From Palaemon carinicauda (Eukaryota; Arthropoda; Malacostraca; Decapoda; Palaemonidae): 64,000 bases of DNA. Under the pieces are notes generated by a model. The model ran no database searches, was not told the DNA's origin, and saw only the letters and a list, made by a program, of their open reading frames with translations. Positions 1 through 12,697 of this stretch are shown here, piece by piece. The stretch's first letter is position 1. Every line of letters begins with the position of its first letter. The position numbers and the translations under genes were made by a program. Location: the NCBI RefSeq assembly GCF_036898095.1, contig NC_090744.1, forward strand, positions 100,798,983 to 100,862,982, in the 5' to 3' direction.

Positions 1-360
1 AAAAAAAAAAAAAAAAAAAAAATTGCGTTCGTGGGAATGGTAAGGATCAGTCAGAAAACAATATCTTTTCCCAACTTGACACCACCAAAATTACAAAGAA
101 AAAAAATAAAGAAAAAAAAAAATACTGTGTTCTCGTGGGAATGGCAAGTATCGGTCAGAAAACCATATTTTTCCCAATTTGACACCACAAAAAAAGAAAA
201 AAAAAAATGTGTTTGTGGGAATGGTAAGTATCGGTCAGAAAACTATATTCTTTCAAAAAAAAAATAAATAAAAAAAAAAAAAAAAAAAGTGTTCATGGGA
301 ATGGTAAGTATCAGTCAGAAAACAATATTTTTCACAACTTAACAGCAACAAAATTATAAG
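1..360 (+). repeat. four A-rich tandem units of about 80-100 bp
   Basis: Four degenerate units begin near 23, 125, 208 and 288. Each has a GTGGGAATGGTAAG-like core, then TCAGAAAAC, then TTTTTCCCAACTTGACAC or a remnant of it, separated by A-rich spacers. The window starts inside the array (poly-A at 1-22), so the left end is not seen. The apparent open frame here is only read-through of the array. Confidence 0.75.
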
Positions 361-695
361 TAATTGCGTGTTCGATTTGCACTTTTAGACGTCATATATA
401 AGTGATTGGAACATTAAGTATCATGAATTTACTTTCGTTAGTATGGTTCTCTTTTCTCTCAATAAATATGCAAGAGAAGAAGATTTAAAAGAAGAACATA
501 TCCTTTGATAATAATTAAAGTATATTCTATAATGATCACAAATAGGCCATTGTTGGTCACAGTAAGAAAGATTCCTTATGTGGCTACCAAAATAAGGAAG
601 CAGTTTAGGAAAAAAAACTCATGGAGACATATAAAAATGAAAATGAATAGTTGGTGAAATAGTGAAAGAGAAAATACAAAACCTGTTTAAAATCC

Positions 696-778
<83 letters not shown>

Positions 779-1042
779 TGAAAGAAACATATGATCTGGG
801 AATAAACTTTAATCACACACACTATCCTTTTGAAAATTTTCTTTTTTGTGTTAGTTCAGAAGGTAGATCTAGCAATCTGAATGAAAATTAATTCGTATGT
901 GTATAATATACTTGTGTTCACACGCACGTCTGAACTCATACAAATAAACTATAAAAATCTGTAAGTAATAAAATGGTAAAGTTGCAGATGAAAATTTCAC
1001 AGATAATAATTAAATACTTTGATTCCCAAACGGATTCCATTA
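361..1042. other. unassigned AT-rich DNA with (TAA)n at 698-774
   Basis: No gene was recognised. Positions 698-774 are a nearly perfect (TAA)n microsatellite of about 25 units. Open frames of poly-Ile or poly-Leu here are microsatellite artefacts. Confidence 0.7.
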
Positions 1043-1089
<47 letters not shown>

Positions 1090-1363
1090 CAAGCTACAAC
1101 CCTAGTTGGAAAAGCAAGATGCTATAAGCCCAGGGGCTTCAACAGGGAAAAATAGCCCAGTGAGGAAAGGAAATAAGGAAAAAAATAAATTAAGAGAACA
1201 AATTAACAATAAATCATTCTAAAAAAGTAACAACGTCAAAACAGACATGTCATATAATAAACTATTAACAATATAAAAAAACAAATATGTCATAAATAAA
1301 CTATAAAAAGACTCATGTCCGCCTGGTCAACCAAAAAGCATTTGCTCCAACTTTGAACTTTTG
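1043..1363 (-). mobile_element. LINE 3' fragment with (TAA)n tail, copy 1
   Basis: On the minus strand this reads the end of a LINE ORF (about 1363-1310: KFKVGANA, then LTRRT and a stop), a 3' UTR with the block GCTTATAGCATCTTGC and CCAACTAGGGTTGTAGCTT, and finishes in (TAA)n, seen as (ATT)n at 1043-1084. The same 3' end recurs at 3340-3727, 4472-4580 and 29055-29443, which defines a 5'-truncated LINE family whose tail is a trinucleotide microsatellite. Confidence 0.75.
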
Positions 1364-1693
1364 TATGTGTGTCTGTATGTGCATGTGTGCGTGAGAACGT
1401 GTGTCTCAGGACGTAGTCCCTCTACGAAAAGATCCCCCAAAAAAGATCCCAACCCTCGAACCCGGAAAAGGAAGGAAGAAAATGTTGAATTTTACATGAA
1501 CTTCCCTGGAAAGGTGCCGCCCGTCTAGCTGGAATCCTGGAAAAAAAGGGGGACCGCTTCCCGCCCCTCACACGAGGAGCTAATCTGTCAACCGCTCCGC
1601 CTTTGTCCGATCTGGAAGAAGGACTTCGGTCCGTTGTGTCCGTCTGTTTCCTTGGCTTTATTCAAGATTGGAGAAAGAGGGTACAACCAAAAT

Positions 1694-2219
<526 letters not shown>

Positions 2220-2453
2220 GAACTCACGTTTGAGATGGGTCATTGAAACTTATAATTCAGTAGGCTAAAGTCATCGAACAAAATCTAAGCCGCTGTTTTC
2301 TTCTTCTTCTTCTTCTTCTTCTTCTTCTTGACTTTCGAGCTTCATCCAAGAGTTAAAAGTAAACAGTTCAAGACTTCAAGTAAACACTTTCTCCCGGTCC
2401 AAGAACCTTACTCAAAAAAACACTAAAAGAAAGTGTAGATCCAATTTCCAGTA

Positions 2454-2463
2454 ACTTGATAAG

Positions 2464-2538
<75 letters not shown>

Positions 2539-2556
2539 TAGCTTGATCTTGAGGAT

Positions 2557-2593
<37 letters not shown>

Positions 2594-2598
2594 CTTAT

Positions 2599-2648
<50 letters not shown>

Positions 2649-2663
2649 TAGCTTGATCTTGAG
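2454..2663. repeat. palindromic (CT)n/(GA)n block with duplicated unique arms
   Basis: The order is TTGATAAGAAT, (CT)n, CACTTAGCTTGATCTTGAGGA, (GA)n, ATTCTTATCAAG, (CT)n, CACTTAGCTTGATCTTGAGGA. The TTGATAAGAAT and ATTCTTATCAA arms are exact inverted repeats, with (CT)n opposite (GA)n, while the CTTAGCTTGATCTTGAGGA arm is repeated directly. The block looks like an inverted duplication of one microsatellite locus and could form a long hairpin. Confidence 0.8.
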
Positions 2664-3339
2664 GAAATTACCCTATTCAAGTTACAAGTTCTTTTATACA
2701 CATATAACGCTCTACAATTCAAATTACATTCTTTTCTGGGCTGCCCAAAGGCAAGAGCCCGGGTCTTACACAAGGTAAGGCAATCTATAGACAGACAGAA
2801 TTGAGGATTTTAAGTAAATATCCTGATCCACTTTTGATGATGATTAAAAAGGCCACCACGCCTTTAACGTAAGAAACTATTACTAAGGAATCGAACAAGG
2901 TCGAAAACAAACGCCCAAAACGACTGATCCTTCGGCTTGTGGCAGCGTAACTGTGAGCCGAATTTATTCAGCAAGACAACGAGCTTATATACAGATAGTT
3001 GCGAGCAAGAATGACACGAAATTCAAATAGTGCAAGACAGGCGATAAGAAGCTTAAAGTTTCAAGGTAGTAGGTTGGCCAGGGCACCAGCCACCCGTTTA
3101 GATACTACCGCTAGAGAGTTATTGGGTCCTTTGACTGGCCAGACAGTACTACATTGGATTTTTCTCTGGTTACGGTTTATTTTCCCCTTGCTTACACATA
3201 CACCGCATAGTCTGGCCTATTCTTTACATATACTCCTCTGTTATCATACATCTGACAACACTGTGATTACCAAACAATTCTTCTTCGCTCCAGGGGTTAA
3301 TCACTGCACTGTAGTTGTCCAGTGGCTACTTTCCTCTTG

Positions 3340-3727
3340 GCTAGGGTAGAAGAGACTCTTTAGCTATGGTAAGAAGCTCTTCTAGGAGAAGGATACTCCA
3401 AAATCAAACCATTGTTCTCTAGTCTTGTGTAGTGCCATAGCCACTGACCATGGCCTTCCACTGTCTTGGATTAGAGTTCTCTTGTTTGAGGGTACATTCA
3501 GGCACACTATTCTGTCCTTTATCTTTCCCTCTTGTTTTTTGAAGTTTTTATGGTTTATTTATGAATTTGTTTTATTACTGTGTTATTTAATTGTTAATTA
3601 CTTCTTTTGTAGTTTATTTCCTTGTTTCTCTTTCTCACTTTGCTATTTTCCCCGTTGGAGCCACTGCTTATAGCATCCTGCTTTTCCAAATAGGCTTGTA
3701 GCTTAGCAAGTAATAATAATAATAATT
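3340..3727 (+). mobile_element. LINE 3' fragment with (TAA)n tail, copy 2
   Basis: The 3' UTR-like sequence includes TAGAGTTCTCTTG..GAGGGTACATTCAGGCACAC, then the shared 3' block (GCTTATAGCATCCTGC and GTAGCTTAGCAAG), ending in (TAA)n at 3708-3727. No usable coding region remains. The 3' block is shared with the copies at 1043, 4472 and 29055. Confidence 0.6.
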
Positions 3728-3749
3728 ATCAGTCCGGGGAGGAGAGCGA

Positions 3750-3754
<5 letters not shown>

Positions 3755-3791
<37 letters not shown>
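3755..3791. repeat. poly-A tract
   Basis: This is 37 consecutive A residues after GCGAGATTT. It could be a retrotransposed tail, but no partner element was recognised. Confidence 0.8.
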
Positions 3792-3795
<4 letters not shown>

Positions 3796-3974
3796 AGTGT
3801 ACGAGCGTGTACGAAACACGTGCAGTGCAGGCTCATGATCCCTAAGTAAGACTTCAAAGAACTTGTACCTGTAGCTTAGTCTGCTGAAAATGATAGGCCT
3901 TAAGAGAGAATGGGTCAGGCAGGTCCACGTAATCTTAAACAACGCCCCATATATTACTGAAATGTAAACTTCTT

Positions 3975-4215
3975 GCCTTTCATTGCAACAACAATCGCAG
4001 CCATTTCTAGTCCACTGTAGGACAAAGGCCGCAGCATGCCCTTAGTCATGTCTGGTGTTAAGCCATTTTTGTCTGCAAGCTTTCCACTGCGGATTGGTGT
4101 TGGTGGAAGACTTTAGTCTGATCGCTCACAGCAAACAAACCTAGCATGGGTGGGCCTGACTAGTACAGCTTTGCTGATCATGGCGATACACAAACCTTTT
4201 CACCACGTTAAGGTA
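3975..4215 (-). repeat. dispersed repeat, SINE-like, unclassified
   Basis: A GC-richer block in AT-rich surroundings, with phrases such as TAGGACAAAGGCC, CACTGCGGATTGG and GATCATGGCGATACACAAAC, looks like a known type of decapod interspersed repeat. I have no second copy in the window, so this is recognition only. Strand is uncertain. Confidence 0.35.
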
Positions 4216-4471
4216 TTCAAACTCAAATGCTAACGATATTCGTAATAGCTAAACAATTCCCTTTCGTTTGTTAAAGAGGGTTAATGTAGTGAAGGAATGC
4301 AACAGGTTCTGTTTGCACGTTTTAGACCTAATTCTAAGCAGCAAAGGAAAATTCCCTCAAGATGATTTTTACTTATGTATAGGCCTACTCACTCTTCTTC
4401 CACCTTGGGCCTACGTACGTAATCCCACAAATTTTGGTCTTGAAATGACGAAGATTTGGACCTTTATTTTC

Positions 4472-4580
4472 ATTATTACTTGCTAAGCTACAACCCTAGT
4501 TGGAAAAGCAGGATGCTATAAGCCTAGGGGCACCAACAGGGACAATAGCCCAGTGAGGAAAGGAAACAAGGTAAAATAAA
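4472..4580 (-). mobile_element. LINE 3' fragment with short (AAT)n tail, copy 3
   Basis: This matches the minus-strand copy at 1043-1363 over its terminal ~100 bp (AAGCTACAACCCTAGTTGG, GATGCTATAAGCC, CAACAGGGA, AGCCCAGTGAGGAAAGGAAA). The tail is reduced to ATTATTACT. It is strongly 5'-truncated. Confidence 0.75.
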
Positions 4581-4908
4581 TTTTGTTTTCGTATTGCAAC
4601 AATTCAAATATTTTACGATGGCAAACATTTAGGATTGCAAGGGCTATTCCAACCAAGTGTTCTGTCCATATCTGAACGAAATTTTAAAGCTAGAATTTTC
4701 AAAATTCGAACAATTCTTTAGAATGTGAGGCTGTTAAGTTTACGCCCTCCTCCACTGACAAGCTTAAATGATAATCAAGTATGCCCTTAAACAAATCAGC
4801 ACTTGACAATACCTATAAATCAAGTAATTTGAATAACAGCCCGTCTCCTCAGTCTCACTCAACGACATCCGATAGCAACACAGCGAAGATGACTCACGGG
4901 ACGCCAAT

Positions 4909-5233
4909 ACGTTAAAGGTCGCTTATGAATGGCAGATGCAAGGGACAGTGACATTGCCCTAGCAATCAGGACAATGCCCTAGAGAATGAGCATATATTAT
5001 ATGATCAGCGCCCAAGCCTCCTCTCCACCCAAGCTAGGACCAGGGAGGGCCAGGCAGTGGCTGCCGATGACTCAGCAGATAGCCCTATAGGCTCCCCCAA
5101 ACCCCCCAACCTTAGCTCACAAGGATGGTAAGGTTGCAGACATTAATGGCACTAACGAGTCTGAGCGAGACTCGAACCCCCGACTGGCAAACACCAGGCA
5201 GAGACGTTACCAATCAGGCCGCAGCAACCTCTA
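4909..5233 (-). mobile_element. tRNA-derived SINE, copy 1
   Basis: Read on the minus strand, this starts with a tRNA-like head: an A-box-like segment TGATTGGTAACGTC and a B box GGGTTCGAGTC (bases 5168-5178). A tRNA-unrelated body follows, with CCTTACCATCCTTGTGAGC, a GGCAGTGGCTGCC-like block and AGGGCATTGTCC, ending in GACCTTTA. Copies at 10203-10529 (minus) and 27490-27797 (plus) share body and 3' end. The pol III boxes support a SINE. The source tRNA was not determined. Confidence 0.8.
5168..5178 (-). promoter_or_regulatory. pol III B box of SINE copy 1
   Basis: On the minus strand the sequence is GGGTTCGAGTC, matching the B-box consensus GGTTCGANTCC except near its end. It lies about 40 bp downstream of the A-box-like TGATTGGTAACGTC. 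Confidence 0.6.
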
Positions 5234-5240
5234 TTGTTGC

Positions 5241-5987
5241 CATTCAAGAAAAAAAATGGCAATTATTTTCTTGCACATCTATAATCAGTTCTGGTTTTGC
5301 GATTGATAAACTTTGTACATTAATTTATATGGGCTTTCTATGTAATAAAACGTCATGTAAGAGTTTTTAATATAGATGAATCATATTCTATCATGCAAAC
5401 TCAGTCACGAAAATTTTACCACATAAAATCATTCTTAAGCTGGAGAGCAAGATAAATCTATTAAGTTAGAACAATAAAAAATTATTCTTTAATACATCCT
5501 AATATACATACCTAAGTAAAATCTAGCATTCAAGAGTTGATTGGAATACATTTATTAATATTCAACAGGGCCCTTCGCATAGGCCTAAATCCTATTTTAA
5601 AGGACATACGACATTTAACAAAAACAAGAAAAAAAAGGTTAAGGAAAAACTAAAATTACGATAATTTACGTGATGTTCTTCGAACAACTCTACACATTTG
5701 CAATTCATTTTTTCTTAATAACTAGAAATTAATAAAAAAAAAAAAAACAAGTGTGTTCTGAGGCATATATTTCTATATTTCAGTGAGAAACGAAAACTTT
5801 TCAAAAATTACTATTCTGTTATTGAAGTTTATACCAACATACAGTGCCACCGAAACAGTAATGAACAGCCTAGTCATACTTTTATAAGGATTGATGAAGA
5901 GGCTGCAGTTAGTCATATAAAGAATGTTGTATAGTCTACTCAAGAGAACTAGATGTTCACCAGTAATTTCCCCGTGTGTGTGTGTGC

Positions 5988-5989
<2 letters not shown>
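5241..5989. other. unassigned AT-rich DNA
   Basis: No gene, element end or tandem array was recognised here beyond short A-runs. Confidence 0.6.
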
Positions 5990-6232
<243 letters not shown>

Positions 6233-6423
6233 GTGTGTAGGCCAAGATTACTGCACTGGCAAAACGTAACCTATTTGCATACATTGATTAAACTATCTTC
6301 TTAATGTAGCCTATACTGTGATTATCTTAGATAGGCCTGCACGTGATTTTCAACTTGCAATGCATCCATTTATTCTAAATTACCTCTAAAACATTTTGCT
6401 TCAATGTTCATGAGTTTTATGTT

Positions 6424-6640
6424 ATGTTACATGCACGTCTTCGCCATCAAGCTTACCTCCTATACACGAGGGTCGCCGGAGCAGCTGATTTGATGATACA
6501 GGTTGAATCCAACGAATCAAATCTTGAAAGAACAGAGATAAGAATGTTCATGTGGATTATGGAGGCATTGGAGAGGGCTCACCATGCAACCGACCCCTTA
6601 GTGTAGGGATCACGGCGGGAAAGAAGAAAGCTAATCTCAC
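6424..6640 (+). pseudogene. LINE ORF 3' fragment (RTE-like)
   Basis: Within the open frame the phrase LERTEIRMFMWIMEA resembles the ERTEMRMFRWM block near the C-terminus of RTE-type LINE proteins. The following ATGCAACCGACCCCTTAGTG..GGATCACGGCGG resembles a LINE 3' end. The segment is short, lacks RT motifs and ends in a stop, so it is a fragment at best. Confidence 0.5.
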
Positions 6641-8106
6641 TAAAACAAATCACTTTCATCTTCTTAGTATTCACATTCTCTTCTTGAACTGTTAGTTTAT
6701 CACCTTAAGTGAAGAAATCGCATTTCATTCACTAGGGAAGCTTTTATATGCAAATAAATACATCGCACATCAGAAGTAAAACAAAAAACAGAGTTCAGTT
6801 CCGCCATGTAAACATTGTCTGTGATTGGCTCGTTATTACTGCTGCTGCTGCTGTTCATTCCGCATAGCATTCGTGAGAAACTCCTTAAGTAATAAAACCT
6901 GGATATCTCGAGTTTATGTTTTCCTCAACATTTTTATTGCTAAATTCGTATACATTTCCCTTCATTGACCATTTATCATCGGGTATTCGTAATTTTCTTT
7001 TTGTTTATAGCTTCACAAATTGTTTTATTTTTTTCCTAGATAAAATTAAGATTTCAGCTCGGAAATAAGTAGAAATCGTGAGTAGTAACTCCGTTGAAAT
7101 TTTGAAAGTGAAGTAAAACGTTGTTTCATTTGCTCGATGAAATCAAATGAAGTGAGCCCCACTTCACACAGATCATTGCTCAAAATTATGCTAAGCACTT
7201 GATGAAAACATAATTACAAAGAATAATGAACTATGTAGATTTAACTCAAAGCCATGAGTAATTCATTCCTACCTGAATCAGAAGGAATTTAAACGTCAAT
7301 ATTATCACAAACTGAGTTATCAAAACGATGGTGTTGACAGCATTAGTTTGAGAACTTTGTTATGATAAATAATCACGTTTAGACTTATTCTAAATCATGA
7401 CCATCCGAATTAATTAAAATATTGTAATTAAATGTAGTTTATATTAGAAATTAATTACTCGTGGCTTTGAATTTATATTCACATTGCTATTTCATTCCTT
7501 TGATATGCGAGTCTTTATAAACTTGACAAAATAATTGGAAAGATTGGCTATCACATTTTCTGTTTTTTTTTTTTTTTTTTGTATATAGGCCTAACAGTAA
7601 TTAATGATAAAAGGTTTTGTCATGTGATTTTTCACGTTATAAGGTAGGCTACAGGTACATGAAAAATAAAGAAAATATGAGTAACAACGTAATTAATCCC
7701 ATGTATATCATTACACACTCCTTCTTCTTCATCTTCTTTTTTTTCTTCTTCTTCTTCTTCTTCCTCTATTTACCACAGCATCAAATTGCTTTCTTCACCA
7801 TCTGCTTTCCATCACAAGTCCTTCCCAAGTTCCTACCAAGTTAGCAGCAACTTTCTAATAAGTTTCCAGCTTCGGAGGCCAAGCCTATTGTCCGATGCAC
7901 CAAGTTCGATTCCTAAGTAAGGAAAAAATATGTCGTCTGGGAAGATTTTATCCGTCTTAACATAGGAGATGATTTTCTCCGTGTATCAATCTCCAAGTAA
8001 GATTCGAAGGAAGGTGATTCATTTATGGGATGTAGTGTTTATGCTCGATTTTATTTTTATCATTTTCGTTTTATTTTGTAAGGGGAAGGTGTACGATAAC
8101 TATAAA
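6641..8106. other. unassigned AT-rich DNA
   Basis: No gene was recognised. It holds a short (CTG)n at about 6841-6853, T-runs near 7563-7580, and a T/C-rich (TTC)n stretch at about 7722-7765. Open frames here are short and low-complexity. Confidence 0.6.
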
Positions 8107-8109
8107 CAG

Positions 8110-8151
<42 letters not shown>

Positions 8152-8212
8152 GAGGCATATACTATTGCCTAATTTCTCATTTTCAATGGGCCCCAAACAA
8201 TTAGAATTATGT

Positions 8213-8258
<46 letters not shown>

Positions 8259-8325
8259 GAAGGCATATATTGTTTCCTAATTTCTCATTTTCAATGGACC
8301 ACAAACAATTAGAATTATGTGATAA

Positions 8326-8378
<53 letters not shown>

Positions 8379-8440
8379 GAAGGCATATATTGTTTCCTAA
8401 TTTCTCATTTTCAATGGACCACAAACAATTAGAATTATGT

Positions 8441-8486
<46 letters not shown>

Positions 8487-8548
8487 GAAGGCATATATTG
8501 TTTCCTAATTTCTCATTTTCAATGGACCAAAGACAATTAAAATTATGT

Positions 8549-8598
<50 letters not shown>

Positions 8599-8665
8599 GA
8601 AGGCATATATTGTTTCCTAATTTCTCATTTTCAATGGACCACAAACAATAAGAATTATGTGATAA

Positions 8666-8714
<49 letters not shown>

Positions 8715-8776
8715 GAAGGCATATATTGTTTCCTAATTTCTCATTTTCAATGGACCACAAACAATTAGAATTATGT

Positions 8777-8825
<49 letters not shown>

Positions 8826-8886
8826 AAGGCATATATTGTTTCCTAATTTCTCATTTTCAATGGACCAAAGACAATTAAAATTATGT

Positions 8887-8931
<45 letters not shown>
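8107..8931 (+). repeat. minisatellite of ~71-bp spacers alternating with (CT)n
   Basis: Eight (CT)n tracts of about 35-50 bp alternate with seven near-identical spacers of about 68-72 bp. The spacers run from CAAAGAAGGCATATATTG through CTCATTTTCAATGGACC to GAATTATGTGATAAT. Unit length varies (about 105-120 bp) mainly through the number of CT repeats, and two tracts share a CTCGCT variant. Read in frame, this gives a repetitive open frame with no sign of being a gene. Confidence 0.93.
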
Positions 8932-8933
<2 letters not shown>

Positions 8934-8994
8934 CCCAAATTGTACCAATATCCTCAATAAGAATTACTTTTTTTCTAAGAACCCATTTATTCAC

Positions 8995-9038
8995 ATACAT
9001 ACATACATACATACATACATACATACATACATACATAC
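8995..9038. repeat. (ACAT)n microsatellite
   Basis: About 11 units of a tetranucleotide repeat lie just right of the minisatellite. Confidence 0.9.
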
Positions 9039-9399
9039 TTGTTAAATGTAAACGTATGATGCTGTGCGTGAATAACATTTGCGTTATAGTAAGACACGGT
9101 GAACGATTTGGTTAGCTCTGCATTGAGTGTTCTTATTCACGAGATTGGGATATTGTAAAGGCAACAGCTGTTTACGGATTAATTCAAGTTATTTCTCTTG
9201 CTGGTTCCTGGTTCCTTATTATTCACTCCGCAAAATAAGTTTGCGGGCACTCTATCTCTTTTAGATAGGTGCAAAGCTTCTAAGCTTATTCTTATTATTG
9301 TTATTAAGTTTATTTCACCTGTACCTTAAATAAATTAATATCATAATGAGATTCTCAATCTTTACTTTTATTCCCTTCTACCTTGAAATTAGATAGAAT

Positions 9400-9711
9400 A
9401 ACACCTTGCTATCATCAGTTTTGGCAACCTATTGTGGTCAGTTTGAACTTCTTAAATTCTTCTTTTATATGCATTGCCCTACCTATAAATGCAGCCAGAT
9501 CCCTGCTAGGATTTTTTTTTAGCGTACCTAAACTTATTTCTACATTCTTTAGCTGTCCTAATTTTGGGCATAGAAATAAATGTTCGGTAGTATCTTCTTC
9601 CTCTTTGCACAAGTCACACAAATTATCTTCATATTTTCCCTTGAAATTTGCTTTTAAGTTGAGCATATTTAATCTTGCTTTCATCACAAGGGATACCTTA
9701 TCCAGATTCAT
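9400..9711 (-). pseudogene. LINE C-terminal zinc-binding segment
   Basis: The minus-strand frame begins MNLDKVSLVMKARLN, then has CDLCKEEEDTTEHLFLC (9610-9560), a Cys-x2-Cys...His-x4-Cys motif, followed by a helical tail. This pattern is the C-terminal zinc-binding region seen after the RT in several LINE clades. No RT lies next to it, so I read it as an isolated, truncated retrotransposon fragment rather than a host gene. Confidence 0.55.
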
Positions 9712-10202
9712 TTCTCTGATCTAAGGCAGTGGGCCATTTCCTTTAATAAATCTTAATTTTTTCATTATTTTCTTTTTTTTCTTCAATAGTTTCTTCTATT
9801 TTTTCCATAATTCTTAAGATTCTCATGGGAAAATACGCAGTGTTCGTTGAAGCAAAATACAAGATAAACTTAGTGAATGATGACGTAGCACGGTAGCAGC
9901 CAGTTATGGTGGAATCACACTAGCCATTTCTTGCTCGAGGTTTTCGCCAACCTCCAGCCGATGATAGCAAGCGAAAGTGATGTAGCGTCACACTAGGATC
10001 TCGTGGTTTAAGGAGCAAATAGGAAGCGTTTAAACAAAATCGATCAGCTGACAATAACATGGCGGCCAGAAATTTTCTAACTGTTGTATTAATGTGTATT
10101 CTCGGAATATTACGTGAATTGATGAATTTTGTAACCTATCCTGTACCGAACTCTGCCAGTGACCAAATTCAGAAAGACTTTTGAAGAGATACTGAAGATT
10201 TA
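9712..10202. other. unassigned DNA upstream of SINE copy 2
   Basis: Nothing recognisable was seen. A moderately GC-rich stretch at about 9900-10080 has no coding support. Confidence 0.55.
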
Positions 10203-10529
10203 AAGGTATAAAGGCCACTCATGAATGACAGAGGCAAGGGACAGTGACATTGCCCTATCAAACTGGACAATGCCCTAGAAACTGAACATATATACAATAG
10301 ATCAACGCCAAAAACTCCTCTTCACCCAAGTTAGGACCAATGAGGGCTCGGCAATGGCTGCTTATGACTAAGCAGACAGACCTATAAGGTCCTCTAAACC
10401 CCACAATCCTTAGCTCACAAGGATGGTGAGGTTGCAGCGACCAAAGAAACTAACGAGTTTGAGCGGTACTCGAACCCCAGTCTGGCGTTCACCACTCAGG
10501 GACGTTACCATATCGGCCCCCACAACTGA
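10203..10529 (-). mobile_element. tRNA-derived SINE, copy 2
   Basis: It is collinear with the SINE at 4909-5233. The minus-strand head has TATGGTAACGTCCCT and B box GGTTCGAGTACC (10465-10476). The body includes ACCATCCTTGTGAGCTAAGG and GGGCATTGTCC, and the 3' end is ACCTTTA. It differs from copy 1 at many positions, so it is an old insertion. Confidence 0.8.
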
Positions 10530-11237
10530 ATTCACTATTTGTAGAAATAAAGAGAGCGTAGATTGTGCGAGATGTGAATGTGATGACTGGTATAAGAATA
10601 CGTTTTTCCCTAGATAAAACCATTGATGTTAATATCAAGAAAACAAAAAAACCTCTGTCGTATATTTTTGATAGATTGTATTTAAAATCCACAGAAATTA
10701 ATAAAATTCAGATGATGATAACCGAAATGAAAGAAGAAACTGTACAGCGTTGAAATTGATGCCACATTTGCTGAACTCATTGCTAGAATTGCTGAAATAG
10801 AGCATTTATGGGAAGAGCCAGTAGGTGACTAAACAAACTTTTCCTTAGCGTCGACATAAAACTGACCGGTAATCATCTTATTAAAAGAAATTAACTCGAG
10901 AATCTATAATCTCACAAAATAAATAAATAAATAAATAAATAAATTATTAGATGAAGCTGCTCCAAAAAAAAAGGGGCTGTTGTGGATAAAGTTCATGAAA
11001 AAAATTTGTTTGTCATAAAGTTTCCTCAAGCTTCAAGTAAAATCACACAGAGGATAAATTAAGTTGCTAATGTACTTGAAAATTTTCAAATTGTTGACAC
11101 GAGGTCTCTCTCTCTAAGTGAGGAATGCTCTTCTTCTTCTTCTTCTTCCTCTTCTATTTCAGTAGGAGAAGGGTAATGCTGCTGTTAATTTCACTGATAG
11201 AACCAGCAGAGATGATGCCGTAACTAGATTATATCAC
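10530..11237. other. unassigned DNA, possible degraded coding repeat
   Basis: A weak open frame at 10565-10753 (+) has no recognised domain. A short AAAT-type repeat lies at about 10918-10942 and a (TTC)n run at about 11128-11148. I cannot assign a function. Confidence 0.45.
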
Positions 11238-11624
11238 GATAGGGGTACTCAGTAGAGCACAGACCTCCACCGTGGCACCTTATTTCTCGGCCTTGACCTT
11301 GACCTTTGTTCTTAACATGTATTAATTGGCGTGGATTTTCATACACTGAATTATGAACCAAGTTTGAAGTCTGTGACAACGATGTCCAAACTTATGGCTG
11401 ATTACGTGAATTGGACATTTTGCTTGACCGTGACCTTGACCTTCCAACATTTAATCATTTCCACCCTTTTACATAACAGTTATCCGTGCAAGTTCCACAA
11501 CTCTGCGATTAAAATTTTGACCAGGAAGCTGTTCACATACAAACACTCACACACACACAAACAAACCATCACGCAAACAGGGGTGAAAACATAACCTCCT
11601 TCCAACTTCGTTAGTGGAGGTAAT
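11238..11624. repeat. dispersed repeat with inverted outer motif, unclassified
   Basis: The block runs from CAGACCTCCACCGTGG to CGTTAGTGGAGGTAATAA, so ACCTCCAC and GTGGAGGT form inverted outer motifs. Inside, CCTTGACCTTGACC occurs twice. It resembles a widespread invertebrate interspersed repeat, but no second copy lies in the window. Confidence 0.35.
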
Positions 11625-12603
11625 AAAGTAGAAAATACAGTAAAAAAAAAAATGACTGTGAAGCTGAAGGCAAAAATCTTATTTTATGTTTATCTCGACG
11701 ATGATGATGATGATGTAGTTGGTATATTAGTTAACAAAAGTTAACATCTACAATCAAATTCTATTGTTATGGAGAAGATAAGTACATTATTCCAGAAACT
11801 TGTCACATGTGGGACTCTCCTTATCAATCTAGAATGGGATCTTGAAATGAGAAAAGCCGTTTGTGATAATGGTTATTAAGTTGTTACGGTAGTACATGTG
11901 CGGCATATGTAACCACTGTCATATGCTTACCTCCTCTTACTGTCATACTGAGAATGAAAGCTTTGAAATTATTGCAGAATCTGTGGAAATTTGGTTGGTA
12001 ACTACATACTTCGGATCTCGTTAAATCTATTAACTGATGACAGAAACAAAACAAGATTCGAAACACATGGTGGATTCAAGATGTAACAAAAGGTTAAAGG
12101 TTAAAGGTGTCTGGTTTCAGTTCCAGTTCCATCAGAATACATGCTCACCAGAACGTCAGCCGGGCAAGCCCAACCCCCCACTGTGGTGCCCTACCACAAC
12201 AGTGGTAGCAAATGGAAATGGAAGTAAAACAGAGTAAGAAAGAAAGGAGAGAAAAAGAGAGTAAGGGGAGGAGTTAGAGAGCAGGCTGGCGATCTGTAGA
12301 GATATGGCATCAGTGGAGGAATCCGTTTCAAACCATTTGCTTCCCCCTATCGGTCCTTTCTCGCTGCTTTGAGTACAGTCATGGATATGAATGTTAATGT
12401 TTTGCGTACCAATTCCTGTTTGAATTATAACACATTAAATTGGATTTTATATATAGGAAGTATTTGGATATTAATATTCCGTGTAAATATGGTCGCCTTG
12501 AATAAATATTTTTTTTTTTTTTTTTTTTTTACTAAATGTGGTGATATTCTGAATAAAGCAGATTAACTCGAATATATAGTTATTCTCATATAGCCTCATT
12601 TGC

Positions 12604-12609
<6 letters not shown>
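11625..12609. other. unassigned DNA upstream of the gene
   Basis: No supported gene was seen. There is a (GATGAT)n run near 11699-11714 and a T-run at 12509-12530. A GC-richer patch at 12100-12235 has no recognised homology. Confidence 0.55.

Positions 12610-12692
<83 letters not shown>
12610..12692. repeat. (TA)n microsatellite
   Basis: This is a near-perfect run of about 41 TA units, 0.8 kb upstream of the reptin start codon. Confidence 0.92.

Positions 12693-12697
<5 letters not shown>

Noticed and set aside
8107..8931. Regular repeat-spacer pattern reminiscent of a CRISPR array, also the 34-bp array at 35487-35826
   Set aside because: The genome is eukaryotic, the spacers are identical rather than unique, and the repeats are simple (CT)n or parts of gag.
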